From the NCBI RefSeq assembly GCF_001434785.1, contig NZ_AZDT01000024.1, positions 1 through 36,235 on the forward strand: a stretch of 36,235 bases of DNA, given 5' to 3'. Position numbers and translations under genes: made by a program. The notes below the pieces were generated by a model that was not told the origin of the DNA, ran no database searches, and saw only the letters and a program-made list of their open reading frames with translations. The stretch comes from Levilactobacillus namurensis DSM 19117. Its GTDB lineage: Bacteria; Bacillota; Bacilli; Lactobacillales; Lactobacillaceae. Shown here in pieces: positions 1 through 6,252 of this stretch (its first letter is position 1; every line of letters begins with the position of its first letter).

Positions 1-212
1 TCTTCTGGGAACAGATGAGGTTCTAATAAGTGTTCGGATAATTCTTGCAATCTCCCTTTAGCAAAGCATTAACCCTGCGAAACTTTTGGAATCAGGGTAT
101 TCTGGGGACAGATAGGCCAAGGATTCCTGCCATGCACCACGCCAGCGGGAATGCCGAGTTCTCACCGACCCTGAAGACAATGTACCTGTGGCTTTAGTTG
201 AGGAGGATGGAT
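1..212. other. Left-edge region without a confident gene
   Basis: No complete gene is supported here. On the minus strand a short open stretch runs off the left edge (about 50 down to 1, reading LQELSEHLLEPHLFPE); it looks protein-like but has no well-spaced ribosome site. A second minus-strand stretch just upstream, in another frame (about 198 down to 60), ends in a stop, so this may be a frameshifted remnant. On the plus strand a frame open from 42 ends at TAG 195-197, just before the ribosome site of the next gene. Two similar 15-16 nt motifs (CTGGGAACAGATGAGG near 5, CTGGGGACAGATAGG near 102) are also present. None of these is strong enough to call a gene. Confidence 0.3.
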
Positions 213-374
213 ATGCAGACGTTTGAGATTGGTGACCAAGTCAAGCTCCCACGGCCCTACCAAGGGGTCGTGGGGACCGTGATCTACTACGATGGCCCCA
301 CGGAACGCTTCTTAGTCCGCATTGGGGTGGAGCAGCAGTTGTATTTTAGTGCCGAACAGTTGACGTTAGCTTAA
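213..374 (+). CDS. Small hypothetical protein (53 aa)
   Basis: This ATG ORF has a strong ribosome site (TTGAGGAGG, 6 nt before the start) and is followed at once by a rho-independent terminator, so it is very likely expressed. The 53-residue product starts MQTFEIGDQVKLPRPYQG and alternates short beta-type segments (FEIGDQVKL, GTVIYYDG, RFLVRIGV, QQLYFS). This resembles a small SH3/KOW-like barrel of the kind that binds nucleic acid or proteins, but the fold is only an inference. No signal peptide or membrane segment is present, so a cytoplasmic place is expected. Function unknown. Confidence 0.7.
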   Translation: MQTFEIGDQVKLPRPYQGVVGTVIYYDGPTERFLVRIGVEQQLYFSAEQLTLA

Positions 375-377
375 ACT

Positions 378-416
378 AAAGGCCCATCACCGCTTAACGG
401 GTGATGGGCCTTTTTT
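378..416 (+). terminator. Rho-independent terminator
   Basis: Perfect 11-bp stem (GGCCCATCACC at 381-391 with GGTGATGGGCC at 400-410), 8-nt loop and a run of six T. It lies 6 nt after the stop of the 53-aa gene. Confidence 0.9.
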
Positions 417-466
417 AGTCCATAAATTTGTCGCGAGTTTAGACGAGAACCAATTTGGGGTGGTCT

Positions 467-510
467 GTCCCTTACGAGACGGTCGAGCGGGAATCTGTCT
501 CATAAGGGAC
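467..510. promoter_or_regulatory. Pair of operator-like dyads upstream of the hydrolase gene
   Basis: Two 14-bp near-palindromes, GTCCCTTACGAGAC (467-480) and GTCTCATAAGGGAC (497-510), both fit GTCYC-N4-GRGAC and are nearly reverse complements of each other, with centres 30 bp (about three helical turns) apart. Flanking CCAATTT (450-456) and AAATTGG (511-517) extend the symmetry. The layout fits paired dimer sites for a TetR-family repressor; the TetR gene at 1409-1948 is the obvious candidate but this is inference. A related GTCCC-N7-GAGAC lies at 549-565, close to the likely -10 (TATAAC, 570-575). Confidence 0.55.
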
Positions 511-592
511 AAATTGGCAAAATTTGGGGCTGGAAGCTGGTTCGAATAGTCCCTATTCTAGAGACATTCTATAACATTAGCGAGGTTTTTCT

Positions 593-1420
593 ATGACAGC
601 TCAAATTAAGATTCACGTGTTGCATACTGGATTGGTCAAAGTCGACCGGGCGTTACCTTTTCACGGCCTATATCGGAATCCATTAGCTTTTACGGGGTTA
701 TTTCGTTCCGAACGTAATCAAGTGACGTTACCCGTTTCCAGTTACTTGATTGAGCATCCTCAAGGGTTGGTCCTGATTGATACGGGCTGGAACAAGATGG
801 TTCGTAAAAGTAATTGGCGGGAATTGGGGCCACAAGTTCAAATCAATACCGGATACCTCCCCGCGGGGTGGGCCGTTGATGAGCGGTTAGCGGCGTTAGG
901 GTATCGTCCCGAGGATTTAGACTTGGTTCTATTGAGTCACTTACATTGTGATCATGTCAGTGGTCTGAAGCACGTCAAGAACGCGAAGAAAATCTTAGTT
1001 TCGCAACCAGAATGGCGAGTGGCTAACCGCTTGCCAATGGTTTATCTGCCCCATGAATGGCGAGGCGTCAACGTTCAGACTTACGACTATGCTAAAAACG
1101 GGGTGGGTCCCTTTGGGGAAAGCTACGATGTTTTTGGTGACGGCAGCCTTTTACAAGTGCACACGCCCGGCCACGCGACGGGGATGTCGGCCACATTGGT
1201 TCGGGGACGGGATGGCCGCTATGTATTGTTGGCCGCCGACACCGGATATTCTAATGATTCGTGGGAGAAGATGCTGACGCCAGGAATCTGCACCAGTCGT
1301 AAGGACGCGATTACGTCACTAGGCTGGGTACGAGAAATGGCGCATCACCCGAATTGTATCCAAGCATTAGCTAACCACGATCCACAGACGGATCAGCAAA
1401 TTCTAACATTACCCGTTTAG
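593..1420 (+). CDS. Metallo-beta-lactamase-fold hydrolase, AHL-lactonase-like
   Basis: A 275-aa soluble protein of the metallo-beta-lactamase superfamily. The zinc motif SHLHCDH is at residues 115-121 (H116, H118, D120, H121), with further ligands H194 (HTPGH), D216 (LLAADTGY) and H262 (NHDP). LIDTGWNK at 61-68 is the usual beta strand before the active site. Length and motif spacing fit the N-acyl homoserine lactonase-like subgroup (AiiA/AttM relatives), which open lactone rings. In a lactobacillus the real substrate may be another lactone or ester, so the name gives the family only. The ATG is preceded by a GCGAGG ribosome site. Its 3' end overlaps the convergent TetR gene by 12 bp, and two operator-like dyads lie upstream, so repression by that TetR is plausible. 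Confidence 0.85.
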   Translation: MTAQIKIHVLHTGLVKVDRALPFHGLYRNPLAFTGLFRSERNQVTLPVSSYLIEHPQGLVLIDTGWNKMVRKSNWRELGPQVQINTGYLPAGWAVDERLAALGYRPEDLDLVLLSHLHCDHVSGLKHVKNAKKILVSQPEWRVANRLPMVYLPHEWRGVNVQTYDYAKNGVGPFGESYDVFGDGSLLQVHTPGHATGMSATLVRGRDGRYVLLAADTGYSNDSWEKMLTPGICTSRKDAITSLGWVREMAHHPNCIQALANHDPQTDQQILTLPV

Positions 1421-1948
1421 GACGTTTTTGGTCATCTGATTCATGAAGGTCGCAATTTGGTCTTCATGCCCGTGTTTTAAAGCCCAACTGATGGCCATTA
1501 GGGCGCTATGAGCATAGAAGTCTAAGATGAATTCACGAGGAACATCGAGACTGATTTGTGGCCAAAGGTGATCGAGATGGTCCTTTAAACTGGCAAGGTA
1601 GCGCTGGTTTAAATCTACCGAACTGGTATGCACATCCAAAAGGGTCGTAATGCGGTCGGCGTCTTGAGCTAAACCCTGGTAAAGGTTAATCAGAAGTTGA
1701 TCTTGTTGAATACCAACCATGCGCGTGGCTAATAGCTGGTCAAATTTAGCGGCCTCCTGAGTCACTAATGCGTCTAGTAACGCATATTTGTCGGGATAGT
1801 GGTGATAGAAGGTGCTCCGGCCGACCATTCCCGCCGTGCAGATATCATTGATTGTGATATTGGAAAATGGTTTATGTTGCAACGTTTTGATAAACCCAAG
1901 TTGAATATCATTTTGGGTACGGCGTACGCGTAAGTCTTCCTGATTCAT
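1409..1948 (-). CDS. TetR/AcrR family transcriptional regulator
   Basis: About 179 aa. The N-terminal helix-turn-helix is clear: residues around 28-60 read SNITINDICTAGMVGRSTF, then YHHYPDKYALLDAL, the standard TetR recognition-helix pattern. The C-terminal half is helical and would bind a small-molecule effector. I place the start at the ATG at 1948, which has GGAGGTGA 7 nt upstream; a TTG 18 nt further up (1966) lies inside that ribosome site and is unlikely. The gene converges on the metallo-hydrolase gene with a 12-bp overlap, so the pair can also interfere by antisense transcription. The likely target is the operator pair at 467-510, but no copy of that dyad is seen in front of this gene, so autoregulation is not supported. 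Confidence 0.88.
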   Translation of the reverse strand: MNQEDLRVRRTQNDIQLGFIKTLQHKPFSNITINDICTAGMVGRSTFYHHYPDKYALLDALVTQEAAKFDQLLATRMVGIQQDQLLINLYQGLAQDADRITTLLDVHTSSVDLNQRYLASLKDHLDHLWPQISLDVPREFILDFYAHSALMAISWALKHGHEDQIATFMNQMTKNVLNG

Positions 1949-2045
1949 GGGGCTAGTCACCTCCAATTCAGTGTTTAAACTTAGTTTAGTCGGAATGACC
2001 AGATTTAAAAAGGGAAAAGCAGATTAGGGGCTAATTTCTTTTGCA

Positions 2046-2059
2046 TGGAAGCGCTTAAA
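2046..2059 (+). promoter_or_regulatory. Possible imperfect cre site
   Basis: TGGAAGCGCTTAAA shares the AAGCGCTT core of CcpA-binding sites but departs from the TGWNANCGNTNWCA consensus at two positions (W at 3, C at 13). It lies in the promoter region of the acetyltransferase gene, near TTGCAT (2041-2046) and TATGAT (2061-2066), whose 14-bp spacing is too short for a confident promoter. Confidence 0.35.
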
Positions 2060-2102
2060 GTATGATACGCTAAACGTAACACCTTTAAAGGAGCGGATTA
2101 CG

Positions 2103-2711
2103 ATGACGTTAACCCTAGACGAAAAGTTTGCTTACATGGCCACGGGACAACCCTACAACGATTTAGATCCTCGCTTGGAGGACCTCCGTGACCAGGCGAC
2201 CCAAAAGACGGACGCGTTGAACCGGGAACCCCGGATGGCCAAGAAGGCCCAGTTGTTTCAAGCGTTAGTCCAGCACGCGGGAGTCGACCCCATCATCAAC
2301 CCGAACTTTCGCTGTGAGTTTGGCCGCAACATCTCAGTGGGCGACCACTTCTACGCCAACTACGACTGCGTGATCCTGGATGGAGCGCCCGTGATGATTG
2401 GTAACCGGGTGTTGTTTGGCCCTAAGGTTGGCCTGTACACCAGTAACCACCTGTTTGCGGCCAGTGAACGACCGACGGGTGGGTGCATCGCCAAGCCGAT
2501 TACGGTGGGGGATAATTGCTGGTTGGCTGCTAACGTGAGTGTGACCCCAGGCGTGACCATTGGGGCGAACACGATCATCGGTGCCGGGAGCGTGGTGACC
2601 CACGATATTCCCGAAAACGTCATCGCGGCGGGCAATCCCTGCCGGGTCTTGCGGCCCATCACGGATGCTGACCGAACGGGCTTCGACCCCACTAGTTCGC
2701 AGTGGCCGTAA
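2103..2711 (+). CDS. Sugar O-acetyltransferase (maltose/galactoside type)
   Basis: 202 aa, the usual length for the LacA/Maa family, which acetylates sugars with acetyl-CoA in the cytoplasm, probably to discard non-metabolised sugars. The N-terminal maltose-acetyltransferase helical cap (about 1-55, KFAYMATGQPYNDLDPRL) is followed by a left-handed beta helix of hexapeptide repeats (about 60-190, for example VMIGNRVLFGPKVGLYT, ITVGDNCWLAANVSV, TIGANTIIGAGSVV). The likely catalytic histidine is H116 in TSNHLF. The ATG has AAAGGAG upstream. It appears monocistronic, ending before a strong bidirectional terminator. A weak cre-like site upstream would suit carbon catabolite control. Confidence 0.92.
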   Translation: MTLTLDEKFAYMATGQPYNDLDPRLEDLRDQATQKTDALNREPRMAKKAQLFQALVQHAGVDPIINPNFRCEFGRNISVGDHFYANYDCVILDGAPVMIGNRVLFGPKVGLYTSNHLFAASERPTGGCIAKPITVGDNCWLAANVSVTPGVTIGANTIIGAGSVVTHDIPENVIAAGNPCRVLRPITDADRTGFDPTSSQWP

Positions 2712-2757
2712 TGCGGTGAACGAGCGACTAATGCTAAAGAAATAATCTGACAAAAAG

Positions 2758-2806
2758 CGTCAGGTGACCACTTTGGATGAGAGAAGAAGTGGTCACCTGA
2801 CGTTGT
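2758..2806. terminator. Bidirectional terminator
   Basis: Perfect 16-bp stem (2758-2773 with 2787-2802) and a 13-nt loop. An A-rich tract precedes it and TTGTTTT follows, so it can serve both the acetyltransferase gene on the plus strand and the GNAT gene on the minus strand. Confidence 0.9.
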
Positions 2807-2818
2807 TTTGTCATTGGT

Positions 2819-3274
2819 TTAGTCTTGCTGGGTTAAGGGCAACACCATATCCAGGTGTGGAATCCCGGTTTCGAGGTACACGTCACTGACCGGTTGAAAG
2901 CCAAAGGTTTCATAGAAGGATTGCAAGTAGGCTTGGGCCTGAATATCAATCTGGGTGGCTTGAGGAAAGTGAGCCTTGGCGGCGGCGATGGCGGTCGTGA
3001 CTAACTCGCGCCCGGCGCCGTTCCCCCGGGCGGCTTTGGCGACCACGACGCGGCCGATGCGGACGTGGTTCTGTTCGGGAATCAACCGCGCGTAGGCCAC
3101 TAACTGGCCCTGGTCGTCAGTCCCTAAAAGGTGGGTGGCGGTCAGGTCCGCGTCATCGACTTCTTGGTAGTAACAGGTTTGTTCGACCACGAACACGGCC
3201 GTTCGTAAGCGGTAAAGGGCCCAGAGTTCGTGAGTGGTTAGTTCGGGGAATGTTTTGGTTTGATAAGCGACCAT
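2819..3274 (-). CDS. elaA: GNAT family N-acetyltransferase, ElaA type
   Basis: A 151-aa single-domain GNAT. The N-terminal signature LWALYRLRTAVFVVEQ followed by YYQEVDDADLTATHLLG is typical of the ElaA subfamily. The acetyl-CoA loop is IGRVVVAKAARGNGAGREL (about 92-110), the R/Q-x-x-G-x-G/A pattern, with the conserved C-terminal FYETFGFQPVSDVYLETGIPH. The acceptor substrate of ElaA-type enzymes is not settled. Starts at an ATG behind AAAAGGAG. Monocistronic. Its upstream region has two direct GTTATTAATA repeats (about 3297-3306 and 3312-3321). Confidence 0.88.
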   Translation of the reverse strand: MVAYQTKTFPELTTHELWALYRLRTAVFVVEQTCYYQEVDDADLTATHLLGTDDQGQLVAYARLIPEQNHVRIGRVVVAKAARGNGAGRELVTTAIAAAKAHFPQATQIDIQAQAYLQSFYETFGFQPVSDVYLETGIPHLDMVLPLTQQD

Positions 3275-3498
3275 TAGAAAAGACTCCTTTTAAATAGTTA
3301 TTAATACTTTTGTTATTAATAATAGAGCGGGTTTAGTCATACCACGTTGCGTGGTTTAAGGCTGGCCAATCTCATCGTCGGTAGCAGCAACGGTATCCTA
3401 AAACCTATGCTAAAACGTGACGCGCACAAATTCAACGCTAATTAAGCTGGTGGCACGACGCAGAAGACATTCTAAGCCAATAAATCATTTAACCGTGG

Positions 3499-3504
3499 TA
3501 TAAT
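3499..3504 (+). promoter_or_regulatory. Extended -10 promoter of the small secreted protein gene
   Basis: TATAAT at 3499-3504 is preceded by GTGG, close to the extended -10 form; no good -35 is seen at 17 bp. It lies 26 nt before the GTG start at 3531. The remaining 200 bp up to the GNAT gene holds a small ACCACG-TTG-CGTGGT hairpin (3341-3355) and no gene. Confidence 0.6.
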
Positions 3505-3530
3505 TTTTATTATGCACGAAGGAAGGTTAG

Positions 3531-4034
3531 GTGAACAAGATGCAAAAGTGGCAACGAATGAGTCTGCTAGGACTGGTCACCGCGAGTTTCATGGGCTTAG
3601 GCGGGGGCGCCGTAACCGCGCAGGCCGCCCAGCACACGGTGGCGACGTTTCCCAAGAGCTTGCGGGGGACTTGGTACACCTATGACAGCCACCAGTATTA
3701 TCGGACCCGGATTACGGCGAAGACCATCACGGTCAACGGGACCACGGGGCACCTACATCCCGTGAAGGCTGCCGGCACCAACGTCCAATCAGATTGGGTT
3801 CAGGCCACCCCCGTGACCTACCGGGGTGAGCACTGGATCAACGTCCGGGGCTGGTTCCAAGCGGCCGGGAGCGGCGACGATTACCGCAAGGTTACGCATA
3901 CGCTTAAGGGCAAGCGTCACGTTGCCCTCCAGTACGCCAGTGGAGCGGTGTTTAAGACCAGCACTTATGGGTACCATAGCAAGGCGCTGGCGAAGACCTA
4001 CGCCCACCACTACTATGCGGGCGACCGGCATTAG
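3531..4034 (+). CDS. Small secreted protein of unknown function
   Basis: 167 aa. The N-terminus has a basic segment, a hydrophobic core (LLGLVTASFMGLGGGAV) and a likely signal-peptidase I site after AQAA (about residue 33), giving a mature, basic, Tyr/His-rich protein of about 134 aa. The mature part reads as beta strands (LRGTWYTYDSHQYYRTRITA, ITVNGTTGHLHPV), a pattern common in secreted Lactobacillus proteins without assigned function. The GTG start at 3531 has GGAAGG about 6 nt upstream; the internal ATG at 3540 is too far from it. No LPXTG or binding repeats are seen, so release to the medium or loose wall contact is expected. Confidence 0.78.
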   Translation: MNKMQKWQRMSLLGLVTASFMGLGGGAVTAQAAQHTVATFPKSLRGTWYTYDSHQYYRTRITAKTITVNGTTGHLHPVKAAGTNVQSDWVQATPVTYRGEHWINVRGWFQAAGSGDDYRKVTHTLKGKRHVALQYASGAVFKTSTYGYHSKALAKTYAHHYYAGDRH

Positions 4035-4062
4035 CGGAACGAAAAATCAATCATCATTAACG

Positions 4063-4107
4063 AATACCGTCCTTCAGGCGCAGACGCCGGTGAAAGACGG
4101 TATTTTT
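4063..4107 (+). terminator. Rho-independent terminator
   Basis: AATACCGTC (4063-4071) pairs with GACGGTATT (4096-4104), enclosing an inner GC-rich stem, and is followed by a T run. It ends the secreted-protein transcript 30 nt after the stop. Confidence 0.75.
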
Positions 4108-4142
4108 GACGGTTGATTGCATGGGGTTGCTGGTGTTGGCGT

Positions 4143-5246
4143 CTAAGCGTGCTGGAAGTACGTGGTCAAGAAGGGCTTAGTCTTTTGGAGCACCTGCTTT
4201 TGAGAGTAGGTCTTTCGGCCGTCGCCCCAGATGGAGATGGCCGACCCTAGATTACGGGAACTGGTGGCTAAGCTCTGGTGGTTGGTCTTGTCCCAGACTT
4301 GGCGCGTCCAGTTCTGCGTCAGGTCGCGTTGCCAATACCGCACGCTTTCGGTGGTAAACGTCTTAGGCCGGGTGATCACGTAGAGGTACCAGAAGTTGGC
4401 GTTGATTGTCTGGAAGCCGGCCTGGTTGAGCTGAGGTAGAGTCGGGCGAATCTGCCGGTGTGCCCGAATCGTCTGGGCGTTGTCGGTCTCGCCGTCGTAG
4501 CTCCAGTAGGTCACCAGGATGTTGTGGTCGATTCGGGGTAAGTCGGCGCGCATCAAGCCGTCGTTCCACATGGTGGTCCGTAGGTGCTTGCTGCGCAGGT
4601 ACCGGTTCAACCCGTTGGTGTAGCTGACCGTGGCGGGTTGGTGCGGGGCCGTGGTGGCGCTGTATTCGTCGCCGCCGATGCCGATGTGTTGCCCACGGTA
4701 TTGCAGGCCGGTGTATTCACTTAACAGGGCCTTCACGAAGGGTAAGGTCTTGGCCGAATGCAGAGTCAGCTCGTTACCGGAAGCGATGGTCTTCGCCAAT
4801 TGCCGGTTAGCCGCACTTCCCGTTTTCATCAACTTGATCAGGGCCTTGGCGTGACCGGGAGTGTCGATCTCGGGGATGACCTCGACGTGCCGGCGGTGGC
4901 CGTAGACAATCAGACTGCGCAGTTGGCGTTTACTCAGGAAAGCCAGCTTGGTCTTGCGGTTATAGTACACGTCGCCTTGTTTACGGGCCGCCTTAACGGT
5001 CTGGCCCAGGTGTGCGTTCTCCACGCCGAACCGGGTGTCGTCGGTCAGGTGCAGCTGAAGAAACGTGCCGCCCCCGCGGTGGGTGGTGGTAATCAACTGT
5101 TTGATGGATGAGACGGAATAGTATTGCCGTGCGGCGTCTAGGATCAAGCCCTTGGCCGGCCGCTTGATGGCGGATTGGGCGGATTGGGGTGCCCAGATGC
5201 CTAGGAGTAACGAAATCACGAGAAGCCCTTTTAAGAATTTAGCCAC
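4143..5246 (-). CDS. Secreted glycoside hydrolase family 20 (beta-N-acetylhexosaminidase-like)
   Basis: 367 aa with an N-terminal signal peptide (FLKGLLVISLLLGIWAP, likely cut near residue 26) and a single (beta/alpha)8 catalytic domain. GH20 marks are all present: LHLTDD (65-70), VIPEIDTPGHA (123-133), the catalytic pair D193-E194 in GIGGDEY, MWNDG (226-230), YWSYDG (247-252) and SIWGDG (338-343). The family hydrolyses terminal beta-linked GlcNAc or GalNAc, with the substrate N-acetyl group as nucleophile. It lacks the extra N-terminal domain of many GH20 enzymes, so it is a compact form. The GTG start at 5246 has GGGGGAAGG upstream. Likely role is release of GlcNAc from host glycans, chitooligosaccharides or wall material; substrate not determined. 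Confidence 0.88.
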   Translation of the reverse strand: MAKFLKGLLVISLLLGIWAPQSAQSAIKRPAKGLILDAARQYYSVSSIKQLITTTHRGGGTFLQLHLTDDTRFGVENAHLGQTVKAARKQGDVYYNRKTKLAFLSKRQLRSLIVYGHRRHVEVIPEIDTPGHAKALIKLMKTGSAANRQLAKTIASGNELTLHSAKTLPFVKALLSEYTGLQYRGQHIGIGGDEYSATTAPHQPATVSYTNGLNRYLRSKHLRTTMWNDGLMRADLPRIDHNILVTYWSYDGETDNAQTIRAHRQIRPTLPQLNQAGFQTINANFWYLYVITRPKTFTTESVRYWQRDLTQNWTRQVWDKTNHQSLATSSRNLGSAISIWGDGRKTYSQKQVLQKTKPFLTTYFQHA

Positions 5247-5437
5247 GGGACCTTCCCCCTAACGATTCAGATTGGTTACTTTAAATATAGAGTTTTGGGG
5301 TGGGTTTGGGAACTGCTTTGCTCGATAAATTTTATAATAACCGGTGCTCGGCTTAGGTGGGGGGTTAACCACCGCAGTTTGCGGGGATGTACGTCTGGCG
5401 GCGGGCACGCAAACACCGGGCGCAAAACACACAAGAA

Positions 5438-5503
5438 TTGCGTTAAGGGGTGGGGAACATGCTAAAATATACCTATTACTACCCGAATTGACCGTAGGGT
5501 AGT
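5438..5503 (+). promoter_or_regulatory. Promoter and downstream dyad operator of the ABC exporter operon
   Basis: TTGCGT (5438-5443) and an extended -10 TG-C-TAAAAT (5460-5468) are spaced by 19 bp. Directly downstream, across the expected start point, lies an inverted repeat ACTACCC (5478-5484) with GGGTAGT (5497-5503), arms 7 bp and spacer 12 bp. This position fits a repressor operator. The rest of the 295-bp gap (5247-5541) also carries the minus-strand promoter region of the GH20 gene. Confidence 0.55.
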
Positions 5504-5541
5504 CTTGAAAATGTAACCGAATACATAGAGGAGGCTTTAGC

Positions 5542-6243
5542 GTGGCGTATATTGAAGTGGCCCATGAGACCCGCCAGTTTCAAAACGGCGACCAGACCAC
5601 GGTCGCGAACCGCGACATTAGCTTTACCGTGGAACGGGGCGCGGTCGTAACGATTCTGGGCCCCAGTGGTGCCGGAAAATCGACATTGTTAAACATTTTA
5701 GGGGGGATGGATTCGCCCACCAGCGGGAGCGTCAAGATCGACGGGACCGACATCGCTCACTTTTCACCTAAACAACTCACGACCTACCGGCGGCAAGCGG
5801 TCGGCTTCGTCTTTCAATTCTATAACCTGATTCCCAACCTGACGGCGCGGGAGAACGTTGAGCTGGCCTCGCAAATCACCCACGACGCCCGGGACGTGAC
5901 CGAGACCTTGACACTGGTGGGGCTCAAGGACCGGGCAGCGAACTTTCCCGCCCAATTATCCGGTGGGGAACAGCAACGGGTCGCCATCGCCCGAGCCGTG
6001 GCCAAGAACCCCAAGCTCCTGTTGTGTGACGAACCCACGGGGGCCCTGGATTACCAGACGGGTAAGCAGGTCCTCCAGGTGATTCAAGATGCGGCCCGGC
6101 AGACGGGGACCACGGTGATCATCGTGACCCATAACAGCGCCATCGCACAGATGGGCGACCAGGTGATTCGGATCAACGACGCCCAGATTCAATCTGTGGT
6201 GACTAACGACCACCCTACTCCGGTGGCCGAGATTGAATGGTAG
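5542..6243 (+). CDS. ABC transporter ATP-binding protein (MacB/LolD-like)
   Basis: 233 aa, the complete nucleotide-binding domain of an FtsX-type ABC system. Walker [10 protein letters not shown] is at 40-48, Q-loop [17 protein letters not shown] at 90-106, ABC signature LSGGEQQR at 139-146, Walker [13 protein letters not shown] at 159-170 (catalytic E164) and the H-loop H197. GTG start with AGAGGAGG about 9 nt upstream. The stop is followed directly by the permease gene, so the two are translated together. Systems of this type extrude peptides, antibiotics or lipoproteins, or act as mechanotransmitters; the substrate cannot be told. No two-component pair sits next to it, unlike many bacitracin-type modules. 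Confidence 0.93.
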   Translation: MAYIEVAHETRQFQNGDQTTVANRDISFTVERGAVVTILGPSGAGKSTLLNILGGMDSPTSGSVKIDGTDIAHFSPKQLTTYRRQAVGFVFQFYNLIPNLTARENVELASQITHDARDVTETLTLVGLKDRAANFPAQLSGGEQQRVAIARAVAKNPKLLLCDEPTGALDYQTGKQVLQVIQDAARQTGTTVIIVTHNSAIAQMGDQVIRINDAQIQSVVTNDHPTPVAEIEW

Positions 6244-6252
6244 GTGATGGGG

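Noticed and set aside
2334-2753. 139-codon open frame on the minus strand over the acetyltransferase gene
   Set aside because: It is the shadow of a GC-rich gene with clear hexapeptide repeats on the other strand; the translation is low-complexity and has no ribosome site.
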